Under the pieces are notes generated by a model that saw only the letters and a list, made by a program, of their open reading frames with translations, was not told the origin of the DNA and ran no database searches. A stretch of 64,000 nt of DNA from Chromobotia macracanthus (Eukaryota > Chordata > Actinopteri > Cypriniformes > Botiidae): the NCBI GenBank assembly GCA_036877525.1, contig JAZGTH010000065.1:4499001-4563000 (forward strand). The letters run 5' to 3'. Every line of letters begins with the position of its first letter. Position 1 is the first letter of the stretch. The translations under genes were made by a program, and so were the position numbers. Shown here piece by piece: positions 26,801 through 40,026 of the stretch.

Positions 26801-29800
26801 GTCCAGCAGGGTCAACACATAGATCCCTCCCTGTTATGACCACAACAGTACAGTACAATATTACAGTACAGAACAGTAAAAAATTACAGTCTCGGAAAAA
26901 AACTAACAATGACTTCGTACCACCCAAAGCACACTTACATTTGTGATGCAAAAAAGTGCTATTAGGAATGTCCCAAACGCTGTTGCAAATGTAAAGACCT
27001 TTCTGTTCCTCTTGAGAATTTTGAAGTCATCTGAGAGTCCAGTGATTACTGCCTCCATGCCACCCATCTAAACAGGATATGACATCACTAGTAGTGTTTA
27101 CACGCTGGGGAGAGTATTTTATACACTGAATAGACACTGAATACACTGAATAGACAAAACAATACAAACTGGCTGCATATAAACCTAGACAATAACAAGA
27201 TTTATTTGCACTTACAGAGCTGTCAATCCCAAGGGTCAGAAGCATGATGAAAAAGACTATTGCAAAGAATGTAGATCCAGGTAGAGTTGAGATGGCTTCT
27301 GGGTAGATAATAAATACCAGTCCAGCTCCTGCACACAGACATACACAGTCACTATATAGATTATTAGACTCCAGGAAAATTATACAAGAGTTATACAGCT
27401 GTGGAAGCTACAGACCCTCAGTGGCCACATCCTTTATGTTGACGCCATGGCGATAAGCCATATAGCCCAGTACTGAAAAGATGGCAAACCCTGAGAAGAA
27501 ACTGGTAACGCAATTTATAGTGCTGGTCAGGATAGCATCCCTGCAACAGAGCACAAGATAAAGAGAAACATTACATTTTATGACCTGCAGGATCTATAAC
27601 ATAAATAAATTCTTAACCCCATTGTGGATCAGCTCAGTGTGCCATGTCGTGTCTTATTTAGGTACCATTCTTATTCCTTTTTTAAAACCCTGTCCAATAT
27701 CCCACTGGGTTTGCCACTTCATCACAAATTTACAAAATAATAACTATAATCATTTTGGCAATCATTCAGCATAGTGAACCTGCTGATTGCAAATGGACAG
27801 TAATATTGGTTTTATTATTGCAATTTTGTTTGCTAAAGAATAGGTTGGATCTGTTGGTCCAGTTTCAGCTGTCAGCAAATAAGTACTTGTTACTGTAAGT
27901 CTTTAATATTAAGTGTAATTTTACAAGACATCTTTTGAATAAATAAATAAATCAATTAGTGTTTATTTTGCATCTCACTTTCAAGACACTTTACACACGA
28001 AAGGAAATCACCTAATGCAAATGATCCACAAGTATTTTATGATCAATTTAGCTGTTTATATAATGTTAACACCATCTTTTCATTCTAACCCCTGCAGTTC
28101 ACCTCAATTCACTTCTGCAGTACTTTCAACAGTTAATGAGTCTTACGATGTCACTGAGCCCTATTCATGAAATACAAGCACAACTAATTGGTGGAAACTG
28201 TTCATAAATCAATTTGTATGTAAATTTTCCCCTCAAGAAAGATTTACGCAAGATATATACAATTTACACACATTATTTACTGATCATGTTTTGTGAATAA
28301 GGCCTAATGTGTGTGATAAGGTTAAATGCTGAGAAAGTCTCCACCATCACCAACTGATGAAGTCACTTTTGATGAGTGATGAAACATCTTGAGGTACAGA
28401 GAAACATTCTTCATTCTTCTACCTAAATCTGAGAATCTTCACACACTGTTATCATGACTATTGGGATTCACAAGGTGACTGCCACCTGCTGGCCCCACCA
28501 AAAACTCTTCCTATATTTTATATTCAGAAGAAGCATGCTGTCTTTTCAGAAAAACAATCTATAACAGTCACAGTCACAGCATTGTAGCTCTTAGTGAGCT
28601 CCCTGTTTTGAGTTGCAGTGTGGACTGACATTGGGCTAAAAGATTGTTAAAAATCAGTGCTGTGAACTGTAAACCACCCATTAAGACTTGTTTGTAGTGA
28701 CAGTTTTTCTTTAACCTCCTCTCAGGATCCTGAGGGAGATAGCAGCATTTATGTAATGTCTGAGATATTATGAAGATACAGCTGTTGTGTATCAAAGATC
28801 AGTCTTACCTGTAGCAGTTATTGTCAAATTTATTGTAACTAGCGAAGGCAATGAGGACTCCAAACCCAGCTCCAAGAGAATAGAAAATCTGAGTAGCTGC
28901 ATCAATCCATACCTGAAGCAATCAAGAATGAGTGGTAATCTGTCTATTTAAAAGACAAGTATGTCTTTGACCAGATTTATTTCTGGAAACGTGTGAACGA
29001 GTTCAGCCTTACTTACTTGTGGGTTATTAAGCTTCTTTAGGTCAATATGGAGATATGCTCTAATTCCATCTATTGCACCAGGGAGAGTGATGCCTCGAAT
29101 CAGCAACACCAGCAACACTATGTAGGGCATAGTAGCTGTAATATACACCACCTGAACACACACATACAGTACACACACAAATTAAACTCTGTCAATATAC
29201 TATAGATTGAAGCGTGGATATAAAAACATATAGCATCTCAACAATGTTATTGTGCTTAATGTAATAAGACATCTAACAATTTTAGATTGTAAGAATGTTT
29301 GCCTAATGTTTCCACAAGTAACAAAAACATTAAAAATGCTATTTTGAATGTTCTAGGAACATTCCACTAACAATTTAAGAATAAAGTTTTTGATATATAG
29401 ATCTATAGCAATCTGATATATAGTGCTCTACTAATGTTACTGCAAGAATGTTTTTTTGAGAGAACTTTTAGAGAATGTTGGTCAATGTTATGAGAACATT
29501 CTCTGTTGGCTGGGATGTACTCAGACCTGTCATTGACAGAATGGCCTAAAACAAACAGGGTTTGACACTTTGGGTGGAGGTTTTGCACCTTTCCTGAAGA
29601 CTTGACCCCCTTCCACAGGCTGAAGTAGAGGATGAAGACGACTACCACAAGGCAGAGGGTGAGTTCCCAGCGAGGAAGACCCAGGTCATGGATGCCTTTA
29701 CTCTCATGAATGTGGAGCACCCCATGCCTTGAGAGGAGAAATGGTCAGTGTGATTAAAGTGTTATCTGTTTACAGTCTGAAACAGAGATGACAACAACAT

Positions 29801-32800
29801 TTTCAGCTTATCTCTCACTTTAATTTAAAATGTGCTGTATTTTGGGCACTTTTATCTATAGCTAGATAACATTCCTTCTGGAAAAATGTGTCCCTTGTTC
29901 AAAGGCTCTCCAGGCAATCTTAAAGGAAGGGTCTTTTTTGGGATTCTTGAGAAGTGTCTTCCTTATCAAATTGTGGCTCTCTTATCATGGAGGCTCCCAC
30001 AAATAATTCCACCATTGTTGTAATCGTTTACTGTTTTTGAGAAAACAGTAAAATTAACTTTTAAGTAAACATATTTAGAACTGTTTAAAATAAATAGATA
30101 ACTCTGTCTGTATTAACAGGTCAACAGGCATATAGGAATTCACGGGTGCTGAAATTCTGGTTAGGTTTGCCTATCTAGGAGTATGTATGTAGTTTGTTAC
30201 CCAGGCCAACTATCTGAAAACCGAAGGTTTTATAACAGAGCACAATTCTAGGATCTGTGAAGTTATTTCACTTTTAAATACTATGGAGTAAAAACCATGT
30301 ATGCACTTTAGATATTTATAAGCTCATCGCACATTCCACTTTTGGAAAAAATATTCTTTACATTGTTTTGCTTAGCTGTGATGCAAAATAAATAAACAAC
30401 TTTACAGCCAATCAGAAGCCTCCTAATTTAGTTAGATCCTAATTTCCTGCCTTTTAACCAATCGGGAAGTATTCACCCCTCACTATAAACTTTCATGCAT
30501 GACGTCTAGCGCTTTTGTTTCTTGGAAGTGGGCTTCATTACGTAAAGCATCATGCTTAATCACTTAAGTGATGTATGATAAAGTCTTGCCCTTAGTTTGC
30601 AGATACTGTAAATAATCTTTTATTATCAGTGGTGAATGTTTTAACACAGAATTCAGTCTAGGCTAACTCTGTGGAAACTTGTCTTGTTTTTGTAGCACAT
30701 TCTTAAACCCTTTTCAGTGTTTTATATGTTATGGTTATGTTCACTCTTATTTTATGGCTGTGTCTCTTACTATCCATTCTCTTGCACACACACTCAAAAA
30801 CGAACTCACCCTATTTCAGACAGTTCAACTGATTTGCCGATTCATGAAATACCCATAAATCCCTATTTGCTCCTGGGATTCCTGCCTCCCAGGAGGTATG
30901 ACCAATTTTCTATCGTTTTACAGCCCCATATATGAAAAAGGATGATCTATGGTGGAGATGTTTGGTTTCTCAACTATCCAGTGATGAATACCATAGCTGG
31001 GCTCTGTCTTCCAGTAAAATATCTGCATACACCCCTTGAAAAGAGTCTCTGTAGAATGAGATCTAAATAATTCCTGTGCTGCACCTCCCAGTGAGGTTCA
31101 TAGAGCAGAAACAGTAAAGGCCATTGTTCTTAAATTATAAACAAGCCCCTAAAGGACTGCCAGAGGACTGCTGTAATTTTTTCTTCTGAAAGAGGTATCT
31201 TGTAGAGGAAAAACTAATACTGCTTCTTTTACACACTCTTTATGAATTCAGGTTTTAGCAGTGATATACTGTATAAGAGACACGCTCTACAATATAAAGC
31301 AGATTTGAGTCATCTCTGTTTAACTGAAAGTGTCATATTAAATTATTCCTATTTCACATTCTTCACACCAGTTGGTTAATCTTCCATATGTTTAGTTTTC
31401 TCTGTAATATGTCATAGCTTGTTTTCGCGATGTCGACAGTAACAATAAAGTATTCAATCTGGATCAGATGCACAGGTTTGGTTTCCCAACTATGATGTCT
31501 ATAAATGGGAAAAGTGCATCCAAACTCTAAAGCTGGAGAGAGTTTGAGATTCGCCTGGCGTCTCATGAATCCATCAAAAAAGTCATTCGGTCCTGCACTG
31601 AGGATAAACAAGAGTGTGAGGTCCACAGATAGATGGGTGATGAAACCATCACTGCTGGGCTAATAAAGAAAAAGAAAACCAGACAGACCCTCAGGCCTCA
31701 GGGGATGGGAGGCGGTCCAACCCCAGTCCAGCCATTCAGGTCATCTGAAGTCTCCAATTTGCGTCATTATTGGCAATAACATCCCACTGGGACCTGCCAA
31801 CCTGCCTGTCCTGCTACAGCTTGACCTTTAATCCACACTCTGTGACATTTTATTTGACCTCTGGCCCTTTAAGATAATCTTTAGGGTTCGTGGCCTGTCA
31901 GGAGAACAAATCATTTTCTTTTACTTCTTTACATTTCTTTACACTTTTTCACTTTTCTTTGCTGATCTTCCACTTGTAGACAGTATCCCAGCTAACAATT
32001 TGGGTTGTAAGGACGTTTCCCTAACGTTTCCATTAATAAACAAAAATGTTACAAATGTTATTTTAAAAGTTGTAGGCACTTCTATTTTTTAGACATTGTA
32101 TTAATGTTTTTGCTTGTATTAATGTTATTGCTAAGAAAAACATTTTTAAAATAGTCCATTAACAACTAGAACCAAAAACTCTATCTGCCTTGTGTACAGT
32201 AATCTAAAGTCTAAGCAAACTCAAAGATATAGTCCTTGAACATCTTCCTACTCACCAAACTTTACACACAGACATTTCAACTCAAAATTGGAGCATTTCA
32301 GGTCTCTTTGACAGGAGATGTGAGCGCAGCCCCGCTAATTAAATAATTACATTAGATTGGCGAGTATCTTGGTAAATGTTCCCTCAAGAGTTTTCCATTC
32401 ATCTGAGGTCCTGCCTCTGCCAAACTAAACCCTAATAACAATGATTTCAACATATCCTGAACAATGAACTCACAGCCAGACAAAGCCCCTAAGGAGACTT
32501 CTGATGGCATGCGAGGTCTCATCACATTTTTCTTAACTCTGGAGCTGATTACATTTGTTTTCATAACAGATTACAGAATGACTAAAATGTGTTTGCAAAA
32601 TCGCACTTTTGGGGTTGTTATGGACCCTTTTGGCTGACACAAAATCAGTGCTTGTTTGATAGTTGTAGTGTCTCGAATATTGTTTGTATAAACAAATAGA
32701 CTTTAAAAACTAACAGCATTATTTTACTTTTAAACAAACTTACAAGTTAATGCTAATCATTTTACATTTTTTTCATTGTTTTTGCTTGCTGGATTTGTAG

Positions 32801-35800
32801 GATTCCTAAAGTCGCCATAAATTACAGTAAAACGTGTTTTTAAAAATCTCTCTCTCTGTTGACTTTCCACCTATATTTTATTCCTCCGAATTCACTTGTT
32901 TTTATGACATCAGTCCAGTAGTGTTAAATCTGAGACTGCGTATGATGTAACAAGATTTCAGTAATGATGGGATAATTAGATTTAGGACACCCACTGTGTA
33001 AAACAATACAACAGCAGAGTAACTGTTCATTATTCTCAACAAACAGTGATCGACTCAGACATGTCAAGACTGGCAGAGACAGTGTAGAGAAAGAAAACGT
33101 GGGTGGCGCACAAACTGATGAAATTTGCTTTGTTGAGCTTGTCATATTAGTTCATTTTTGCTTTTGTCTGGTTGTCGCCGATGTGTAACACCAGGGTTTT
33201 GTGTGAGACCCGTAAACCCGGTGCGTTCTATTAGAGGCTTGATTGAGGCACGGTACTGACAGCTGCTGGTTCAACATCTCTCTGTGATTGGTTCGTGTCT
33301 CTCCTCATCATTTTTAGCTATTCTGGGTAGCACACTGGTTTAATCTAATATTCAGTGTATAGCACACCTGCAGAGTGTGTGAGTATATTGTATGTGTGAC
33401 AGTAATGAATGCTCTTCAGTGCCCTGTGTGCTGTCCCAGGATTAGTGGTGGCCGAAGACTATTATAATAGAGCAACACGAGGGAGGAAGAGAGGAAATGA
33501 CAGCTTTCCACATCCCCTCACACACAGAAGACAGCTGGGGAAATGACACTTCAAAGCACTGCTGGCTGGGAAAGCAGTCTGAAAGGAGGAAACGGACAGG
33601 AGTGGGAGACTGACATATTGCTACACAACCACACTAGGACGTTTTGCCATAACAGACTATTTTGGTATTCAAACATTTGTCCGTTATACTGTTAGCCCAA
33701 AAACCTTTTAATGTTATTCAAAACATAATGTTTTATAATCATTTCAAGGAGTCGTTTCAGCTCTACTGGTAAACCGTTCAAACAAGTGAGAACCGCAATT
33801 TATGATTTTTTAATCTGCATTTTGGACTTAAACATCTATATTTATTTGTATGGCACTCTACGTAGCATGTTGGATGTTTAAACTGATGAGAGTTTGAGTC
33901 TCAGTTCAAAACTTATCAGTTGCTTTAACTAGCAGTGCTACAACATTTATGTCTGACCTGGCATCATCATTGCTCAAACTTATATTTTTGTTATATTTTA
34001 TTTTATTTTTTCTTTGATGTGGATCTTTAAATCATCTTACACAATATCCAGAATATCCTTAACAATTCGAATAATTAAACTTTCTCAGTGTGTGAAATAC
34101 GTACAGTTATTTTTAAAAAAAACAATCGGAAAACCATAAACAATTTTTTAAACATTGTAAAACAACAGTAAGGAGCGAAGACACGCAATGTTGAAATAGC
34201 AATGGGATCCCTAAACACTGGTGACGTGCGTCTGTCTGATTTTTCTTTTTCCATAACTGACTGTAAACAATTCAGCATGGAGATAAAGGGTGTTCATTGT
34301 TCCAGAAATTCCTCTGGTTTGTGCTAACAGGAGCCCAATTTTCCCTTATACAAGTAAAGGATTGCTTTGCTTTGAAGTGCAAATGGATGCCTTCCTTTCA
34401 GTCAACATCAAAAGCTACGGAACTGAGTTTTTTACATAGCCCTTTATGGCATTATAGATTGTAGGAGGTTTCACATACCAGTTTCAGTCATATTGGCCCA
34501 AATTTTGTTAAGTGTTAAGCGTTCGCATCTGACAAGCTAATCTTTGTGCCTGTGATTTAACCCAGAGCAGCAAAAGGCACAAGAATAAACCTGGATGATT
34601 TCAAAATGAAATCAAGATGTAATAGAATGCTCAATGAAATGTTGTTTTAATTGAAGTATACAGATTTAAAGTCAAAAAAGTAAAAAAAAAAAAAATTTCT
34701 ACTGCATTTTTCCTTGATGTCACTAACAATAACGTACTGGAATCCAAAGTGCTTCCCTTGTTCCACATATGTATCTAATGTAAGTATACTGTACTATACA
34801 AAGTGAGCATACAATGAATGCCTTGTTGTAAAAGAAAGGGAAAAAATGAAACTTCACGAATCTGAAAGAAAAGCAAGAAAGAAATGACAGAAAAAGACAT
34901 CTGGGTGCTTCCAAATCCTATTTTAGCAAGGATAAGAACCTTTATCCTGTCAAGAAACCCTGATAACAGCCAGACTGATGGATGGAACTCAAGCTGCCTT
35001 CCAATACTAAACTAGTTTTCATACTGACAGATTTTGACTAGACAGTCTCTGCTTAGTCAACGAACAATGGTTAACTGATGTCCAAAACCCATCAGCACAT
35101 CCTAGGAGGCAGAGCCAGGTTTCAAATGTGGTTTTCATATTTTCCTCCATAATCCAAAAAATCATCTATATCTACATGAACAATTTTCATGAGCTCAAAC
35201 AGACACACACGCGCTTACACAGCCAATGCTGTGCAGATGTCTCATGCTTTGTGCCAGCCCTACAAAACACTACATGCACAATGGAATGAAAGAATAGACA
35301 GAAAATAAATCCTGAACAGCAATAGCTGAGTGATACTTCCATTAGGTGCCATATCAGCACGACTCTATAAGAAGCGATGGACGACTGGTACAACACGACA
35401 CACTGGAACAATGTCAAAAGAGTAACTATAACCATCACACTCTTTGTAAAGCACAAGGAAATGATATTGATAATGCTTCACACTGAAAAGCTTTACATGG
35501 TCAAATATACGTCAGTATACTGCTGAAAAGTAACTGGGGCAACAATATACGTAAAGATACATAAGGAAACCACTCACAACCTGCAAGACAACAGAGCACA
35601 TTATGACACGATAATTCGAAGAACTTACTCATAGAACTCTGCGGCAGGTGTGTTCTTGTACTTGGCATAGGAGGTTCCATTAGCCAAGAAGGTGCCATTA
35701 ATGAGCTGTGGATCCGTGCAATTGGGGCTGTTCCACAAGTTACCACATTTCTGCCAGGGCAGCTCGTTCGTCAATGAGACAAATAGGTAATACAGTGACC

Positions 35801-37184
35801 AAGCTATGATGACGTTGTAGTAAAACCCCACATACAAAGCTATGACGATCACAGTGTAACCAACACCTGAGAAGTAAAGCAACATAGATCAAACGTTATA
35901 ATATGTTCAAACTGTTTATTTGTTTTAAGGCCTGTTGAATGTGACATGAAGGCAAAATATTCTGTATGCATTGTAATGTAGAGTCAGATTAATGTTGTGA
36001 CATGTTGCAACTCCTCAGTACATTCTCAGTAACTTTTATGTCACTGAAGTTACATGTATATACATTTGTATCCTACCTTTGAACACAGGGCAGATTTTCC
36101 AAACAGTAGCTGCTCCCTCTCTGTTATACTGACCCAGGGCCAGTTCCATGTAAAACAATGGCATCCCGGCAATAAACAGGAACAGAATGTATGGGATCAA
36201 AAAGGCACCTGGGGGACACATTTTAGACATTGGACACTGCAGTTACCAATGCTCTGCACGGTCAATGTATGGAGAGTTTAAAATAGAAAATACACAATAT
36301 CATAGATCTTAAATGAGACTACTGTATTTTGTATTGGAACATATTCAAATGTGGAAAATTCATCATGGTGTTCTCATTACATAAAGGTAAAATGACATTA
36401 TGATTTCAGAGGAAATCTGTTACCTTTTCAGGAAACTGTCTAACCCTTTTAAATATTGACCAGTCTTGTACCATTTTAAGCTTTGACTGTAAGTGTCACC
36501 CGCCTTGAAAATTAATCTATTCCCTATATTTATCTTGCCTCATGCAGGCCAGTTGTTTTCATAATATATACTGGTGCTGCATTTATCACACAAAACATAA
36601 CTGGGGGAGTGTTTCTTTAACATCTATAACCAAATCTGTTGGGTCCTGTAGTAAAATATATATGACAGGCCACCACCAGTACAGAATAAAAATGAGTACA
36701 GAATTGTATAGACATTTTCACAATGAACATGTTTCTGTATTAAATACATAAACACATCTTTGTCACAAACTTGAAACGCAAACCATGCAACACTTGGACT
36801 GAAAGCAACTGGTTTGTAATGTAATAACGTATTGCATGACCACTGCAATGTAAAGAGTGACTCTCCAAAAAAACGAAGATCTGTGATCTTACCTCCTCCG
36901 TTTTTGTAACACAAGTAGGGGAACCTCCACACATTGGCCAGGTCCACAGCAAAGCCTATGACAGAGAGCAGAAAGTCCAATTTCTTGCCCCATGTCTCCC
37001 TGTCCTCATACTCAGCGGATCCGGAGGCGCAGCCGCGGGAGCTCGGAGAGGCCACGATAGAGGAATTCGTGTACTGGACCCCGTTCTGCTCCTTCACCAG
37101 GATCAGCTCCACTTCCTTCTTCTCCACGTTGAACTGTTTCAGCGGGGCCACCGCGGACAGTTTGTTCTCGGGCAGGATGTTCAT
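23884..37184 (-). CDS. slc6a2: Noradrenaline (norepinephrine) transporter NET
   Basis: Na+/Cl--dependent reuptake carrier for noradrenaline at the presynaptic plasma membrane (SLC6). Coding exons are 37184-36893, 36208-36077, 35866-35629, 29727-29589, 29151-29017, 28912-28809, 27540-27416, 27328-27216, 27067-26939, 26830-26731, 25741-25641, 25054-24887, 24205-24134 and 23907-23884. They sum to 1872 nt, or 623 aa (human NET 617). TM1 reads FAVDLANVWRFPYLCYKNGG, with the monoamine-binding Asp at residue 81. TM2 contains LALGQYNREGAATVWKICP. Extracellular loop 2 has the paired cysteines (CGNLWNSPNC) and three N-x-T glycosylation sites. TM6 and TM8 motifs VLIAFASYNKFDNNCYR and LTLGIDSSMGGMEAVITGL are intact. 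The tiny last exon encodes LRHWLAI; this HWLAI end marks NET rather than the dopamine transporter (HWLKV). One donor is weak (GTCTGT after 27416). The N-terminal 60 residues diverge from mammals. Confidence 0.97.
24544..24823. mobile_element. MITE family B, copy with both inverted ends
   Basis: The left end AAGCTGCAGTTCGTAACTTT pairs imperfectly with the inverted right end (GTTACGGATTTCAGCTTT). It has no coding capacity. It sits in the slc6a2 intron between exons 24887-25054 and 24134-24205. Confidence 0.75.
29276..29517. mobile_element. MITE family A copy in slc6a2 intron
   Basis: Starts with a TTTAGATTGTAAGAATGTTT-like end and finishes with CTGTTGGCTGGG. It sits between two slc6a2 coding exons (29589-29727 and 29017-29151), only about 70 bases from the upstream one. 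Confidence 0.7.
29728..35628 (-). other. slc6a2: slc6a2 intron 3 (largest intron)
   Basis: A 5.9-kb intron between the extracellular-loop-2 exon and the next coding exon. It holds one truncated MITE family A copy and a poly-A run near 34682. No exon or RNA gene was recognised. Confidence 0.7.
31984..32190. mobile_element. MITE family A, truncated copy in slc6a2 intron 3
   Basis: Begins with the intact terminus ATCCCAGCTAACAATTTGGG followed by the family sequence. The far end is lost. Confidence 0.7.
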
Positions 37185-37253
37185 GTTTGCGCCCTTGCGC
37201 TCTCGTGGCCCCGAGGATGTGGAGAAAGTGAGGTGCGCGCCGCTCGCACTGAC

Positions 37254-37302
37254 GATGATGATGCTGATGATGATGCTGCTGGTGATGATGATGATGATGA
37301 TG
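37254..37302. repeat. Interrupted GAT/CAT trinucleotide repeat in slc6a2 5' UTR
   Basis: GATGAT-type triplets on the plus strand (CAT/ATC on the gene strand) run for about 49 bases, with GCTGCTG interruptions. The repeat lies between the uORF and the slc6a2 start codon. Its length probably varies between individuals. Confidence 0.85.
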
Positions 37303-37307
37303 AAGCG

Positions 37308-37346
37308 CTAGAGCAGCGGTGAGATGGAGATGTCATCCGCGTTCAT
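37308..37346 (-). CDS. Short upstream ORF (12 codons) in slc6a2 leader
   Basis: The reading frame starts at the first ATG after the presumed splice acceptor and reads MNADDISISPLL before a TAG. The next ATG is the slc6a2 start at 37184, about 120 bases downstream. A uORF in this place could lower translation of the transporter. Whether it is translated is unknown. Confidence 0.4.
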   Translation of the reverse strand: MNADDISISPLL

Positions 37347-39845
37347 CAGCTGTGAGAGAGAGAGGAAGGAAAAGTTTACTGCTGTAATGCACAACGATAA
37401 CGAGTACGGCATCCCTATACCCGTTCAATAAAAAACATGAAGCACTTTTGCGCGTCACTGAGATTTTTTTCACGCCTGGCAAACTTTTTAAGTGATCATC
37501 CGGCGACATTTTACATGGATGCTCCACAGGTAACGGACTAACCTTATATCTGAGTTCAGTGAAGTTGCTTTTCAGTTCGAGCTGTAAATCTGTAATAGAA
37601 AACATGACTCTGTACTTGTCGATCTGAGAGATCCCTCCATAATTCGTCTCTCCTGCTTGTCCCAGAAAATGAGAGACCGCCGCTTCTCCTGGAAGTTTTA
37701 CTCTCCCCTCCCTACAAAGCTAGGGGCTATACCTTGTGAGCACTTAAAGCAACATGGAGTTTCTCCAAGTAATTTTTCCTATATGATCATCATCCACTTC
37801 TTGTTCATATTTAAGCTTCCACCTCCGCCCCCCGAGCGTGCGCTCTCCCTTCACAGACACACGGCGCGCCTCCGCTGGATTCGAGAACGGAAGCACCTTG
37901 CGTTCATTCGCATTCAGTTGGAGAGAAATCCGGAGCAGTTTGGTTATTTTCAATAGGTCGTGCTATAGGAGCTTGATTTAAAACATGCTTTAGTGATTAA
38001 AACTTATCATTTTAAAGGTTGTTCGTTTTTGAGTTCTGAAACCAAACGCCAGGTACATTGCATACTATATAAGCATTGTTTCAATTAACATTTAAATGGC
38101 CAACAGGACATTTGCAATCCTAACCATACACTTGTGTTATTTTTTTAATAGCTTAAAGTGCAAAAAAATACAAGAGCATAAATTATACAATTTGGTTAAA
38201 TCTCCCACCACTGTCTTTTTTTTTATAAAGTCTGTTTTTATTTCCTCTTGACTTGCCTGTTTCTTCTCTCTTCTTGATAGATTAAATTAGTTGTTTTCTA
38301 AGAAGCAGTAAAAGCATTGTGTTCCACGAGTAATCTAATTCCACCCCCGCTTTAGCCAAAGGCGACGATTTCTATTAGATATGGGCGATCAGTTCATCCC
38401 ATTAAAGTCAATGAATGTCCCCTTAAAGCTCTCCAGCGTTTCTTTTATGAAACCTTTACAGGCCTGTTTTGTGCAGTTTTGTACATATTCTGGTCCAGAT
38501 TAGATAACAAAAGTAAGAAACAGGGTTTCAGAGGCAGATTTATGTGTTCGTTAACACATTCTTTGCAGAATGGAGCTGGAATCTCTATTTCTATGTATTT
38601 CAGGGTGTTGCTATACATAAAGTAAAGCGTGATGGTAAAGGTCACCTTTAGAGCAAACCAGCCTCAAATCTTTCCTCGTAACATGAAGGAAATGAGCATA
38701 TTCTGCATCAATACTGGACCGCATCAATACTGGACAGGACTAAGCACTAGTATTATAAGGTATATGAGCTACTACCGTATCTCCGTGACATCTTTCAACA
38801 TGTCAATGACATTAGAGAGTAAAGATAATCTTGAGATAATCTTTGACCTTTAACCTAAGGAATCAGTCTCAGACTTCTGAGAATTACAGAACTGCAAACA
38901 TGGGTCTTATTATATACATCCACAAATGATATAGTGTGATCAATTTATCCAGCAATTTATCAGCATTTAATGTTACAACAGATACTGTAGCCTGTTATTT
39001 AACATGTTTTTTGTCTGCTTTAATGAAAATCTTCCTCACTTCTTTTCTAAAGCATTTTTGACAGAAGTCTCAGAAACTCTTTCAGAATTCCTTAATAGTT
39101 GGACACACTACATAAGCTTAAAAAGTGTATGCATTTATTAAGGGTGAAACCAGTAGATTGATTAACAGTGCCAGGACTCATTTACAAAACCAAATAAGAA
39201 CCTTAATGTCAAGAAATTACTGACAGATCAATATCACTCAATATGGGACAGTGTGTCATTAAAGGTTAGCTGATAGTTCAGTGATCAGCTACAATCAATT
39301 TGTGCTCTGTTATTTTATAATGAATGAATTTGCTTATAGTTTGTACATGTGTGTATTATACTTCCACTATGTAATGCTTGATAAAGTCTGTATTGGTCAT
39401 TAAACACATATTCACATTCACTAAATGAGGATAATCGAGGACATTTAATCAAGCCAGGATTAAATGGAAATCAAAGACAGTAATAGAATATACACATCTG
39501 TAATTACACTAAAATTGCCTTTTTAAACATTCTTTGTTCATGCTTTATGATTATCTGGAATTGTTTGGAGACTGTAACTTTTCAACTGAAAAACATTGCA
39601 GTCTTTTCTAAGCTATATCTAAGCCTTTGAAACATCTCTGTTTATTTGAAGAGATACTTTACTCTTACTGTTGATACTGAGGTTCTTTAGGACCGGATTT
39701 GTAATTTGTGCTCTAATCTTCATTAAGCAAAGCCAGATTTAAATTAGGGTCGATTACAGTGTTGATTAGAGAGCCAAAATTAACAGCCAAATTGGACAAA
39801 AAATTCCTACAATTAACATTAGGTGATGGATGAGAGATTTGCAGT

Positions 39846-39951
39846 AAGGAAATAGCCCAAAAATGCCAATTCTTCCATCATTTACTCACACTCCTCATAT
39901 CATTCTGGACCTGTATGACTTTCTTGCTTCTGAGGAACACAAAACCATAAA
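39846..39951. mobile_element. One arm of the palindromic element
   Basis: Contains ATCATTTACTCACACTCCTC and GACCTGTATGACTTTCTTGC, as in the left arm of the palindromic family. It stops where a MITE family A end begins at 39953. Confidence 0.55.
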
Positions 39952-39952
39952 G

Positions 39953-40026
39953 AACTTTTTTGATAACTTTAAGAGAACTGTTAGAGAACATTAGCCAATA
40001 CTCTGAGAACATTCCCTAGCCGGGAA
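39953..40026. mobile_element. MITE family A end fragment
   Basis: Contains only the terminal block GAGAACATTCCCTAGCCGGG and the adjoining family sequence. It abuts a fragment of a palindromic element at 39846-39951. Confidence 0.6.

Larger units (their letters stand above)
37185..37349 (-). promoter_or_regulatory. slc6a2: slc6a2 5' UTR portion of exon 2 with uORF and CAT repeat
   Basis: A pyrimidine-rich tract ending CACAG at 37352-37350 is a good splice acceptor, so the coding exon probably begins at 37349 after a separate non-coding first exon, as in mammals. The leader contains a 12-codon uORF (ATG 37346, TAG ending 37308), an interrupted CAT repeat, and a GC-rich stretch before the start codon. 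I could not place the first exon or the transcription start with confidence; GTTAGT near 37540 and GTATAG near 37730 are possible donors. Confidence 0.55.

Noticed and set aside
36934..37311. 125-codon plus-strand ORF with a poly-Met end
   Set aside because: It is antisense to slc6a2 coding exon 1 and its GAT repeat. The Met run is the microsatellite read in frame.
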